This document shows, piece by piece, positions 32,870 to 44,999 of a DNA stretch of 64,000 nucleotides. Under the pieces are notes generated by a model. The model was not told the DNA's origin. It worked only from the letters and a program-made list of their open reading frames with translations, and ran no database searches. Each line of letters starts with the position of its first letter. Position 1 is the first letter of the stretch. Both the position numbers and the translations under genes were made by a program. Source of the DNA: Phoronis australis (lineage: Eukaryota; Phoronida; Phoronidae). The stretch covers positions 1,977,048 through 2,041,047 of the forward strand of contig NMRA01000005.1 in NCBI GenBank assembly GCA_002633005.1, read 5' to 3'.

Positions 32870-35460
32870 CTAAAAACCCAATAAAAGTAATTGATTATCG
32901 TCCTCGAAAGGTATGTCACGCTCACCATTAGCATATCGTAACCATCCATAAATAACGTTATGGATTTCAGAACCTTCGCCGTAATTTCTCTTAAAGTTCT
33001 CCAAAGCATGCGTAAGATATTCCGATGCATGTTGGTACCTCGTTTGAAGTATAAGGCACTTTCCAATTGCCCCGTATACCTTTCCAACATATGCATGTTT
33101 GTCACCTAAATGGAGTATTGCTGTATCTAAGCAATTCATGAATTTTTCCTCACTTTCTTTGTAATCCCCCAAGCTCATTAGTGTCTTTGCAAGAGCAAAC
33201 TCACAGACAGCGACAAGAATGTGACTTCGGTCACCTTGTTTCAAATGCTTTCTTCTGATGTTCAAACAATCCTCAAAGTATTTCATGGCCCTCGCATAAG
33301 ACCCTGTATAGTAAAATAAGTTCCCAAATTTTGGATAGATGTAGGAGAGTAATTCTTCATTATCTGGAAGATATTTCTGGTGTAATTGTAAAGCCTCGTT
33401 CAATAACTTTTCTGCACCCAAATAATTTTTTACAAAAAGATAATTCTTTGCCTTTGCAGCAATGATATAAATTTTTTGTTCTAGTGAGGACTCGTTTAGT
33501 AACTGTAGGGCTTCATCAAAACATCTCATAGCTTCCGTATGACGAGCAGGAACTCGCAGAAGACACTTTCCCAGCATTTGTAAGGCAGTTGGTATAGAAA
33601 TATTTCTCTCGCTCGTATTCTGTTTTTTTAAAACAATAACCAGAGCACTAAAGGACGACACGCCCTCTGGAAAGTCTCTTCTGTAGTACGCAGAATAGCC
33701 AGCTACCTTTAGCAATTCTGATTTGCATTTGGTTAGCTCATGCAAGGCTTCTACATAACTGTGCTCTTCGTTTTCTGAGTGTGATGTTTGAGCAACTAAA
33801 GCTTTTTCGATGTGGTTGATCAAGGTATGTATATGTGGAGCTAGCGTCGCCAGCTTTTCCAAGCGTTCTGCAGTGATATCTTTCCATCCATGTCGCATAT
33901 AGCCCTCCGGAAGAACTTTAACAATAGCATCAGTCAAGGGGCGCAACAACTTCTCAGCAAAATGTCCGGGAAGAGAATCTGCCAGGTCTTGCTCTTTGTA
34001 TTCTCTTATGACATGCTGAACCAGCTTGTGCATGCGGTAGTGCTCAGGTTTTGTAGAAATTGCAATGAGGGCATAGTCTCGAAGCTTAGATACAGCATCA
34101 AAGAGTTTGGATGTATCTTGTTCAGGAAAGAGATAAGACTGTTTAAATAACCAAAGTGGAATGTCCTCTGAATCTAAAACGGAAAAGCATTTAAGCAACG
34201 TTGGGGCGTCCTCATCATGTCCATAAGTTGGTTCATGAAGCAGATCTCCACCTACAACCTTCTCAATTGACGTGAGCAAAGTGGCAAAAACGGAATCTGT
34301 GCAGTGATTATCGAAATTTATGTTCTGTTTCATCAACTTAGTCTTAACAGCTTCGAAATCTTGGACGTAGCTGTTGATGTCACATCTACATTTTTTAATA
34401 TATGCCACCGCCTGAGAAAGTGCTAAAGGCAGATTCCCGAGAACATCACACAAGTTGGTGATGTCATCTTCGTTATTAGCGTTGTCATGTCCAGCAGCGT
34501 GGAGACGATCCGACACGTAACTGTAGGCATCCTCGTTCGAAAACTCCTCAAGTTCAAATAGTTTTTGTCCTCGCACTGCAGATAGCGCAGTGACAATAAC
34601 GTGCTGCTTAATTTTCAGTTGGTCTTGAGGAGGTAAATACTTAGTTATGTCAGAATCAACGTAATCAAACACCAACAAATAAGAGTCAAGAGTTTTCAGA
34701 AAGTCGTAGACTCTTTCTACGACGTTCATGTCAGAAAAGTTTTCAACATTGATGTCTAGGTCTTTGGCCAGGCGTTTCATATAGTTTTCCACGTTGTCGT
34801 TACCACAACGGATCCAACAAATCAGTTGGTACTGATTATGATAGCGATGTGCGTACTGTAGAGCTAGCTGAGATTTGCCCACACCTGCTAAACCCCAAAT
34901 AGTCAGAATTTGCTGATTGTGAGCAAAAAGTCCACCTGTTTGGTCTGCCTGAAGTAGATGACAGAGTTGTTCCATTTCCTTTTGCCTTCCCGTGAAATTT
35001 CTATTCCGCGGTGGTAAGCTGGAGGCGTTATGAACTGCAAGTAAACATTTATATTTCAGTTATGCAGCTTAACGGTATGATGGCACACATTCAAATCTAA
35101 AAGATACTTCTGGAATAGTGAGCTTTGGTTGAGGTGGTAGAGAGGGAAAGAATAGACAACAAAAAAGCAAAGGTTTGCAATGAATTGCAGGTCTTTTCAA
35201 CTGACACATCAATGCTACTCATTTTTGAACAACGTTCTGACGCCCTACAAATGAACTAGGAACAGCGAGAATGGTAATGTGGGAGGGGAAAGGGAGCTGC
35301 TTGAAAGGCAACTGGAAGGAAGAATGAGAGGAAGGAAACATCAATAAATATACTGTAAAAGAGAAGTGGAGCTGAATGAAGGAAATGGTCTGGTCGAGTG
35401 GGTTAATTGAGAAAGACAACGAATGGAGCACACGAGTAAATAAAAGTTACCGTTATCCAT
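32870..35460 (-). CDS. NB-ARC/TPR STAND NTPase 2
   Basis: Model: first exon 35451-35460 (ATGGATAACG, then GTAACT), intron of 416 bases, second exon 32870-35034 (acceptor TTTACTTGCAG); 724 codons plus stop. The start has a strong Kozak context (A at -3, G at +4). Order: SLPPRNRNFTGR linker, P-loop GLAGVGKS (about residue 51), Walker B LLVFD, YVSDRLHAAGH, LGNLPLALSQA, then PEGYMRHGWKDITAERLEKL shared in pattern with gene 1. After that come TPR pairs (YPKFGNLFYYTGSYARAMKY; VYGAIGKCLILQTRYQHASE) to the C-terminus. Known role of the fold: ATP/ADP-switched signalling hub in innate defence or cell death. The protein is receptor-only: no death, TIR or CARD domain precedes NB-ARC. It is paralogous to gene 1 over its whole length, with the intron at the same site and phase. 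Confidence 0.88.
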
Positions 35461-35829
35461 GTTGAAGTTAGGTGCTCTGTGTGCACAGCTGATTTGAGTC
35501 TTGTTATTTGGTTTCTCTACCCTAGGTTTACTTGGACCACGTTATACTGAAACATAAAAGGCAGATTGCATGCATATGTTTTCACCTCCAAACAAACTGC
35601 TTTCTTTGGAAGCATTTGGCTGAGATTTCAATTCAATATTTTGCGGTGCGTATGCGATTGCTCAAGTAGGATCGTACTATTTGGTGACATATATTGACGA
35701 CATGAAACTTCATTTCCCGTGACATTTCAGAGGTCATGTTAGGTTTCACTGTCATTATTATGTTATTATGGCGTGTGTGCCTTCAAAAATAGCTGTGGTA
35801 ATGTGTTCGCGGCTGTAATTTAGGAGCAA
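35461..35829. other. upstream region of NB-ARC/TPR gene 2
   Basis: This should contain its promoter and 5' UTR. I see no TATA box or other motif I would defend. Confidence 0.35.
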
Positions 35830-36223
35830 GTTTCGTGGTATTCCTATTTATGCACGATATGAAGATGACATTTTTGTTTATTGTGCTTTTCATGACTTGT
35901 TATCAGTACGTAATGAACAAACCCTGGTGAATAGTGGCTACAACAATGCTTTTGTAGACCTTCATATTAGTCGATTCATGTCCAAAGTTAAATGTGAAGT
36001 CCTTGTCCGTCGGACTGCTGTGTCCAAAAAGGTATTTTATAAAAATGTTATGTCCAATAATTACCTCCCTGACGAACACGCCATTAAGAAAATCATGAGG
36101 GATAATGTTAAAGTCTGTAAGCCTAATAATTACCTCGATGTTATTATTTATTGTAGGACTAGGAAGTCATTCAACTTAGTCATGAAAAGTAACACTGCCC
36201 TTCAGAATGAGTTGGAATTTTAA
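35830..36223 (+). mobile_element. Penelope-like element, copy 3 (internally deleted)
   Basis: It begins FRGIPIYARYEDDIFVYC (reverse-transcriptase motif C with intact DD) and LLSVRNE. It then jumps by internal deletion to the segment equivalent to copy 1 position 29390 (NSGYNNAFVDLHISRF, VSKKVFYKNVMSNNYL). It ends before the GIY-YIG domain. It lies just upstream of NB-ARC/TPR gene 2, on the opposite strand. Confidence 0.8.
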
Positions 36224-39200
36224 TCCAAAGTCAACTTTTCAATTTTCTATGTTACCGACAAAAACGCTCATAATTCTTGATTTGCACATACCTTTCTGCC
36301 GAGTGCGTTTAAGAATGTCTTATGTGGACAGGATCTCCGCAAGCCGTCGAGTCCACGAACGCTCCTAAACAAGGCGTGATATAACGACCGTGATGTCGCT
36401 GAAGATACAAAAGAATAGTAAACTTAATGGTAATCTTTTTACTTTGCATTAAGTGCTGCGAAATAACGTATGTATGAGCAAAATGTTTAACTGCGCTTGC
36501 GAAGGTATGCGGGACTACTTTGAACGAAATATAATGTAGGTGACAGAATTTAGAACAAACAATTTTCGAGTGATTAATCCGCACTTGTTATATTTTGGAA
36601 CTGTTTCGAAGGGGACAGTGAAAGATAACTAGTGCATCGTTTCTTATCTATACTCAAAACAATTGGGTAGTGCATCGTATACAGATCTCAGTGGGTTCAA
36701 TGCTTTTCACAATAAAAATACATGACGCAGATCGACTGCACGACTTAACAATCATGTTGACTAATTTGTCCAATTACATCTTATTTAAAAGCATTCGCCT
36801 GGGATGCCTAGCTGCAAACATATCTATGACACCGTTAACGACAACCTTAATGTCCGTGTATATACCAAAAGGAGCATGAAAGCATTAAATCTGTCATAAC
36901 CCATGGAGCTTCTGGTCACGTGTTGTTTTAGATCGTGGGAGAGTCCTTCTAGTTCTGATAGGGATCTAGAAACAGTTTCTTAGGACGAACAAAATGCAGG
37001 CAGCGCAAGACAATCCATCAACTTCTTCTGAGTATACTATAAACTTAAAATTCTGCAGTCATACTCTATTGCAACTTCTGTTTCGGCAACCAGACTTTTG
37101 GCCCTTGTCGTTATGAGTCTTTTCTGGAAATTTGTAAAATGACGACGGCTCTCTGTTTTTGATGGCATAAAGTTTGGTCTCGTCGTCAATGAATGTACTG
37201 TTGATGTAGCTGCTGATATCATTAATAGACTAAGGTGACCTAAAGTCGTGAATATAAGCATAAAAAGCAGCTGATTGTTATACTACGAAATGTCCGTTAG
37301 CAAATGCTGAGGTGATGTGATGAAAATATATGAGACTTCACAAATATACGTGTTTTTCCATTCTTAACCCGTGTTTGTCTCCGTAAGCAGGGTCGTGACC
37401 GTTTCGTGGACAGACGGAAATGCATGAACTAAGGCCACACAAATCAACTACATTGCTTACAGTTACTCTAGATGACATAAAAACGCACTGCATTGTTTAT
37501 TAATTCTGTTTCAATTGATATAAATCGTTATGTGTTTTGCACCCAACTCCGATGTACTCATGCGTTTTCAATGAGATTGTTTACGTAAAACGCTAAGAAC
37601 TCGGCATCAATTATCTCTCTGTATTTTATTGCTTTGGCTTTACAAAACTTATCGACCCTGGGACATTTTGATACATTGTTCAAGCCACCCCTGGAGCGTG
37701 TGTTACAGCAAAATCTAAACGATGTTTAGTTTCGAAAATGTATTATGAAAAAGAACAAAACAGTGGATTAGTGAAATATGCTGTTTTAAGATACATTTGA
37801 AAAAAGAAGCCACCCACTCACTGTTTATCTTCATACTGTTAATATCAACATTTCCGAGTATTCGTTTGACGTTCGTCAGCAGACGAACGCTGGAAACTTC
37901 AACGCTAGATGTCGAGGGACCACGCAGAAGCAGAAAAAAGATCGTTCACAACTTTAGAGCACTCACGACTTTAGGAACTCCGACGGTATGTGTTTTAGGC
38001 GATATTGCTGTTTAATCGCACTGTGTACCGCATTCGGGATCAATATCAGAATCATTCTGATCACTTTACCGTCCATTTGACTTTTCACTATGCTCTACGG
38101 TCTTCCTCGGCATGACTTTCTTTTGAGAGGCAAAGGTAAATTACGCCCAACTTAACAAATATGGAATGTGGTGCGCACTTCCACTTTACCGAAAAGCTAA
38201 CGTTTTACCAGTGATATAGCACACTGATGGAGGTGCTTCATTTTCAAAAACTGACTGAAAATTATAGCCAGGGATCCGTTTTATTAAAGGTGGTACGTCC
38301 GGTCGTAACCAAGACAGTCGTATCTTAGATTTGGTAATCAGTTCATCAAAATGGTTTATGAAATTGGTCGTTGATTCTGAATAATGGACCCCTAGAAATC
38401 ACAGTGACTTTTGCTATTATCAGCTCTTTCATTTCTGCCTTATGCGGACACAGGACGTAATTTTGCCACGAAAACAATGTTGTGAATAGAGACCAAAAAT
38501 TAATGCAGCAGTTGACCGGCGGTGGCGCTGTGGGTAGCCTAAACATGAACCGGCCTAGAACCAGTTTGTACGACTATCGGTGATTGAGAAATTTTGCATG
38601 GGCCATTTAGCGATGTACACGACAGTGAGTCGTTTCAGCGTCATTTATGAAAGGTCCTTAGCGTGCGAAAGTTTCTACTTTAACGCACACTCGACTCCCT
38701 TCATCACAAAAATAGGCAAATTCTCGACTTATTTGTGAAAATGGCCACAGGTATTTACAGTGTTATTAAGACGCTTTAACGTTTCTTCCTTACTTCAGGG
38801 TTGTATTTTCCCTTAGAAAGTGGGTTCCTTTTCCGCTGAGGTGGGGGTGGTGGGTTCCATCAATCCCCCGAACTTCCCCTGGCTACGGGCATGTATGGAA
38901 ATGTCAGACAGCATTTTGGTCTTTAAAAGGCTGATCCTGTGCTTAAAACCAATTTAAATGTAATGAAGTTACAAAAGCATTCCTTAAAAGAGTGTATATT
39001 AGGACAATTTTAAACAAAAATGGAAAAGCCGATTTAAAAGATTTCTTAAATTTGTTTGCACATCCAAGACCTATCCATAAACATATCTTTCAATGTCCCC
39101 ATTGTAGGAGAACATGAGTGACACCCACTGTTAACAGTACAAAAAGTGCCTCCAGACGTATCTTCCCTGTCATGTGATGAAGGAAGCGAAATTAGTTTTA

Positions 39201-41518
39201 TTAATGGAAATAAATTTTATTTGGAAGTCCTTGCGTATGACTTCCTAATCCTATGATTTGTTTTCTCTCATTCCATGTAATCTATCTGTTTATGATATTT
39301 TGAATGCCTTCAGGTAAAAAATAAGAGGTCAATGAGCGCAAAATTGGTGATTTTTGTATCAGACCCACAACATGTTCACATTCACCGTTCATGCTGAATT
39401 CGAGATATAATCCCTAGAGTGGGTTTTCGAGTTCTTTTGATTTCCTCGTTGAATGGCTCGATTTCATCCATAAGCACGTTCTTCCTGCGTTAAATGGTCT
39501 CTATTGGAGAGCCGTGGGTTCCCAAAGCAAATCGTCGAGTGAAGCTTTCCGTTGGATAATTAATCGGAAAAGGGGCTGACTCTTTTGCAGGAACTGTCAA
39601 AAAGTTACCTGTCTGAGGTACACTTCCAGTACATGCCTTCTGTAAGTACCCTGGCAATGGTTGTCGAAAGGGTATATTTTGTGAGTTACATACACTTTGT
39701 GAATCGATACATAAACAAGCGGTTAATAGAATATTTGACGCCTGTTTTTCCAACTATTAAACTAAGATTCCTGCTAAACGTAAAAGTGCATTCTGTTTTT
39801 TGAACATCTGAAGGATTTATTCCAAAGTTACCAGGTGCTGTCGAGAAATGAACGTAAACAAATTGCAAAAGTGCTAAACGCTCAAATAATTTCACTGAGA
39901 GACGGATGGATGAACAGGGCAACGAATATCAACGAATTCAAAGCAACGGGCAATGCGCAATTCTTGTGAACTTATGAAATTTGTTGATCGCTGAGTCAGT
40001 TCGTCATCTGGTAACGGCGGCTTCTTGATGACACAGGCAACAAAGACCAAAACATGGCTCGAACACAATTCATCCGCGTAGTTCTTACGCCGACTGAACA
40101 ACGCTACCGGACGGTTTCTTCTCGAAACCACGATGACCACATAACACAAACACTTACCAACTTATGGTACGAGCATGCAACTTGTTTTACATGCCTTCCG
40201 TTGCGATACAAGATGATCAGTGCATTTGATTGCCAACAAATAACCAGCAAGTAAATACTCCACTGGCACTAGATCTTAGAAAGTAAAGCATAATTTTTAG
40301 ACGAATTAAAAATGCGTAACAATCTAGCCTACAATGAGTTAACATGAATAAGCTCAATCGTATCATAGACTATAGCATAATCTATGATCGTATCAAAAGA
40401 CGTAATCCTTGAAAGGGATATTGTTGGGGTGAAAAGTGGCGGTTAAACAAATAAACCTTATTGAATTCGTCCCATGAAAAGCAAATATATAAAAGAATTC
40501 GATTAAGAGAGGTACTCATAATTTTTATAGAAAAATAAGGGAACAATGTTAGCGTGTTCAGTTGGATAATTTGAAAACACGGTCAAACGTCCGATCGCTG
40601 AATGTTGATTGTGCGGTTTTGAATAGGTATTATGACGTACCTGGATTGAAGCCAGGAGTGGGCTTATAAAAATCAATACGATTTTGACGAACAATTTTAC
40701 ATGTATTAGCGCATTTTGAAATTTACATGTGTCCTTGCCGATGCCTTTCCTGCAAAGTTCTATTAATCCAGTAAACGTCCGTATACTAATAACTGTGTTT
40801 ACTGGGCGTTAGTTACTTCATATCTCATGGTAAAGCGTGTCGTAAATAACATGTATGTGTAGATGGTGAAAGACAATTCGAATTTTTCACCATTCAGGGA
40901 ACTTTCCTGTTTACCTAATTCACTTAATTTGGAAATCTGCTAAAAGACTTGTCTAACAGAGTCTATTGTTTATTTCTTAGTTTCAAAAGAAAAACTAATG
41001 AGTGGGCTAATGCCGTTAAAAAAGTTATGCGTTAGTTCAATGTTTTGCGGCCTTGTGAGCAGTGGTGGATCTACGTTTTCAGAATTCGCGTGAAGCGGTG
41101 GGAGGTCTCCTGTGTAAGAGAATTTTTAAGGGAGTTTTCCCTCCCATAGTCGTCTAAACCACCAGTGTCCAATGGTAGCTCTTGTATAGAAATAAAGCTT
41201 TTATTTTGTGCTACTTATATAAAAACGAACAAGTAACATTATTTTTTTAGTCATATTGTGTACTTAATTGTGAGAGTTTAACATAATTTATGAACTCCAA
41301 GACTGAGTTCTCTTTCTTAGTGTTTTGCCTGTTCATCGGCAATATCAGCAGCTGCTAGGATAAAAATGAATAGACTCACATGGAGTTACTTTTGAACTAA
41401 AATTGTTTTAAAGTGCATCGCCCACTGAAGGTGATTAATTGTCTGAATTTTTGGTGGCGCAGATATAAATTCTGTCATAATATGAGATTCTGTGAAGTTA
41501 CACCATAGACTATAGTAC
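36224..41518. other. long stretch with no recognised gene
   Basis: More than 5 kb of AT-rich sequence. Minus-strand frames at 39490-39753 and 39892-40149 look faintly protein-like, and a donor-like ACAG|GTAACT lies near 39608. I find no domain or consistent exon chain. No repeat family shared with the rest of the window was seen. Confidence 0.4.
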
Positions 41519-42135
41519 GTGGACCGCCAACTCCGTATACTTCCAATGGAGGAAATCTGTGGTCTTGCGCACGAGTCGTTACGTCATTATTCACTAGCGA
41601 CACTTGGCCAAATTATCTGGTGTTATTTCCAGCAAGCTCGTCAGGCACATGCTATGCTAAAGCCTGTATGGCGCTCGCAGATCTACTCACTCAAGTCAAA
41701 GTTAAGAATCTTCAACTCTAATGTGATGTCTGTTCTTCTTTACGGTTGAGAGACGTGGAGACTTACAAAAACATTGGTTAATAGAATCCAGGTCTTTGTA
41801 AATAGATGCCTGCGACAAACCCAGCAGATTAAATGGTCGGATAGAATCACTATTGAAGAGATTTGGCGAAAAACTGGGCATGAGAGGGTAGAGACTCAGA
41901 TAAAGCCGCGAAAAAGGAGGTGGGTGGGACACACCCTCAGAAAAGCTAACGAAAGCATCGCAAAACAAGCCCTGTCCTGGAATCCACAGGGAAGTCCAGT
42001 CCAAACGTGGAGGAGGACAATGGAAGCCGAACTCCGTGAAACAGGATGCAAAATGCAACAAATAAGACAGATGGCGAACAACAGGATTCGATGGTGTTTG
42101 GTCACAGGGTTTTAAGTCAAGTAAGTAAGTCATTT
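41519..42135 (+). mobile_element. LINE 3'-end relic (other family)
   Basis: The plus strand reads IFNSNVMSVLLYG, a stop, then ETWRL, VNRIQVFVNRCLRQT, KRRWVGHTLRK, SIAKQALSWNPQG and TWRRTMEAELRETG. This is the well-known C-terminal tail of a widespread invertebrate non-LTR retrotransposon often mis-annotated as a host gene. The end is followed by CAAGTAAGTAAGTCA, a short GTAA tail of the kind such elements carry. It is 5' truncated and has an in-frame stop. Confidence 0.8.
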
Positions 42136-43639
42136 CCAGCAAGCACATCGCATGCGAATCATGGTCGGCTGTTGTGTGGTCGGATGGTAGTAGCATTGCT
42201 AAAAGTACTCACAATACCAACAGTTCTACAGTAGGAGGACTTTGAACAGCGTTTCAATGCCGATATTATTATTTTTCTTTAGTTGTGGACAGTAAAATAG
42301 ATGCGAGAATTTCCCGTCACAATACACTAACCGGAAAGTGCAACAGATAATTTAGAAGAGTGACGCCTCCTCTAGGATAGTACACAAGAAAACGTTGGAG
42401 TTGCGAATCTGTTGTCTATAATCTATGGTTACACAACTCATAAACAAAATTTAATGAACATGTACATTCGTTGTGATTATTTCGCCAAAGAAAATGAAAC
42501 TTGCTGATGCCGACTTCTTGCGGCACATAGCATTGTGTTGAACGCACATCCTTGTGAGATGTGCTAAAAATGTTTAATTCAAATTTTTGGGGCATTATTT
42601 TATAAGTTAGAGCATTATGAATATTTTGGCCCCAAAAAGACATTTTTTGGTAAAGAAAGTTTCAGTTAGTGAAGTAGTTTTTAAACAGCTTAAATGATGG
42701 GAAGAAAAAATCTTTATGATGCTTATGTAGGCCTCTTTATCAGAAGACAGTCTGTTTGACGCAGAAAAACAATAAAAATGGGCTTTTTGTATGTTTCTAA
42801 GCAACAACTGATAAAAAGTGAATGTGAATCGCGTATGTAAAGTTGATTGTTATTGTTGAGTGATGTAGAGCATGACTCATTCCTGATGATCATTTAAACC
42901 ATTAAATCGAAACGTTGATCATTAAAACTGTTATCATTTGCGTCGTTAGCTTCCTTACAAAAATATCAAATAACAAGAATGTAATTTAGAAAATTTTATT
43001 AATCACTTAAGTATAAAAGTGGACTTGCATGATTGTCACCATGGTGACTGATTACCTTGAAAGCGCTTCTATTTAAATTCGAATTTTACCAGCATTATAA
43101 TAAAAATGATGAAGCTGTGAAACAGGAGGATTCGTGAAAGCTTCACACGTCATAATCCAAGTGTACCCTATTTGCACATTTTGTTACTTAGATAACTGTA
43201 GAAAAAATGACTTGTTACAAAACATCAATCAAAAGCACAAGTTATGCATAAAATTTAGGAAAATTTGTGTTCGAGTGAACATGACTTTCAGTTCAGCAAG
43301 TCGCCATGTTGTCCTATGTGAATTGTGGGCACTTTAACCACTCAATAAGTTACATTAAGTTATTGTGTAAACTCCGGGATTGTAAAGAATGGTAGGTAAG
43401 GATATGTGTCACTACATTTTACTGTTACATTATTTGTGAAAATAATTTTAAGCACTTTTCAAATTGTAACCTTTGCTGCTGTCATCCAAGATGGCTAATT
43501 CGGCAAAAAAGATAGCTTTTGAACGCACCGTGCGATTTTGATAATTTATTCATTTTTGAATAAGGTGTTTATGCTTCTCTTGTGATATAGGGTTTTTTGT
43601 CTTCAAAGTGAAAAAATAATTTTCGGTTCGTCCGCATCA
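42136..43639. other. no gene recognised
   Basis: Non-coding. It contains a hammerhead-like motif pair at 42883-42913, listed separately. Confidence 0.4.
42875..42935 (+). ncRNA. possible hammerhead-ribozyme-like relic
   Basis: CTGATGA (42883-42889) is followed by ATTTAA and TTAAAT, which can pair as a stem, and then CGAAAC (42908-42913). These are the two conserved boxes of a hammerhead in the right order. Such motifs are known in Penelope-like elements, which occur elsewhere in this window. I cannot show stems I and III or a cleavage site, so this is a weak call. Confidence 0.2.
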
Positions 43640-44385
43640 TATAGTCTCGAACCTTTAAAAAGCTACACAATAGATGCTTGTTCGTTCTTTATCTGATAGA
43701 AAGTCTTTATCTGTAAATTTTGGATAGGTAGTTGGAGTAATTCGTATGTTAGATTTTTTAAAATATCACTGCCTCCTGAATTTTTACAGAAGAACCGTAT
43801 CAAACCCCAGCAGAGATCCAGTTAATATATAACGATGCCTAATTTTGAAAGAATGCCTTACTATTTTTTTAACAGCAACTGTGAGGAATCCATATTCTAA
43901 AAAATTGGTCTTGATAAAGTAGAAATTTTTTGAACCATTGACCTTATTTCCCGGTTGCTTTATTTAGTCATTTATAAAGCGTCTCATTTATTTTACTATT
44001 GCATTCTATTATTTTTCGCATTTTGGTAACACTCTTAGCTTTTAGAATTAAACATTTTAAACATGTCATGTATGCGAAAACATAATTATTTATGAATTGA
44101 ATTATTTATCGTTTGCTTCTGTTATAATTATACACCACCAGCAACTGATGAATGGATTTCTTATGACATGACTCTTATGCAATTCAGCTGAAAAACGACA
44201 GAGTTGCGAACAGCTTTAGTGCCAGTTAATATCCCATAACAATAACGAACAGCGGAACAAACGAATGCAAACGAATGTAACGCATGCGCGTGGCGCAAAC
44301 TCACAAGCGTGAGAAAGTTGGCATTCCAGGTTTAGAGTTCTATCATGTATTTCGACTCTAAGTGGGAATTGAAAAGACATATCAA
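43640..44385 (-). mobile_element. LINE relic A3, uninterrupted paralogue
   Basis: It aligns, in the same orientation, with 55850-56306 and then directly with 58744-58970. Shared blocks include TTTTTCGCATT.TGGTAACRCT, TTATTTATC.TTTGCTTCT and CAACTGATGAA.GG. The 2.4-kb LINE that separates the two halves at 56-58.7 kb is absent here. It is related to LINE family A by its 55.3-56.3 kb counterpart, which carries the zinc-motif end on the minus strand. Confidence 0.7.
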
Positions 44386-44810
44386 GTGAGAGGGCGTTAG
44401 TCCAAGGGTAACAATTCTTCCAAAATTTTCGAGAGTGGGAAAGAAATAATTATTAGATAACATGAGTGCAAAAATACATGTATTGACCAGATCGACCTTT
44501 GCAGTCAATGACGCGACCCTTGGTTCTTCGAAAAAGCCACGAACTAAGATCTATGTAACTTCCACAACATGGCTATTTCTTTGCACGAAACTCACGATGT
44601 TTATTTTTGTCACATTAGCTACAAATGGGTTTCATCTTTTATCAAGGCATTTTTGCCTGAAACGATCAAGTCCTTCGTGTCTGTTCACAGCTCCCCTTCG
44701 TCAATAGATTTTTTCTGCTTTTACAGATTTCAAAAACTGCAACTGTTGGGTTAAACTCTACTTGTCCTTGACATAAAGAAGATTCATGATAAACATTGAA
44801 GAAATCATTA
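44386..44810. other. no gene recognised
   Basis: Non-coding spacer between the LINE relic and the next minus-strand frame. Confidence 0.35.
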
Positions 44811-44999
44811 TTAAAACATTTTGTTACTGTTATTTACTATTGCAGTTCGGTAACATTCCGTCTCTTTCACCAATGTCGTTGAAACACGAGATATGTTGGC
44901 TCTATCCAGCTTCAAAGCAAGCCTTTCACAATTTGTCAAGTGAGCTCTGTCAACTAGTGTAAGTGCATGCAGACTTTGTCCCAAGGACATCATGATCAC
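44811..44999 (-). CDS. possible death-fold first exon
   Basis: An ATG frame of 62 codons on the minus strand. The middle reads ALTLVDRAHLTNCERLALKL followed by DRANISRVSTTL, with the spacing of the first helices of a death domain (L..lA..L....I..i). Donor-like sites occur near its end (ATA|GTAAAT and ACA|GTAACA). No downstream exon is identified. It fits the death-fold theme of the window, but the similarity is slight and chance is a real alternative. Confidence 0.25.
   Translation of the reverse strand: MIMMSLGQSLHALTLVDRAHLTNCERLALKLDRANISRVSTTLVKETECYRTAIVNNSNKMF

Noticed and set aside
33890-34150. Plus-strand frame opposite NB-ARC/TPR gene 2
   Set aside because: Antisense shadow of the secure coding exon.
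41519-42115. Possible host gene with conserved KRRWVGHTLRK tail
   Set aside because: This tail belongs to a common non-LTR retrotransposon; in-frame stop and 5' truncation confirm a relic.
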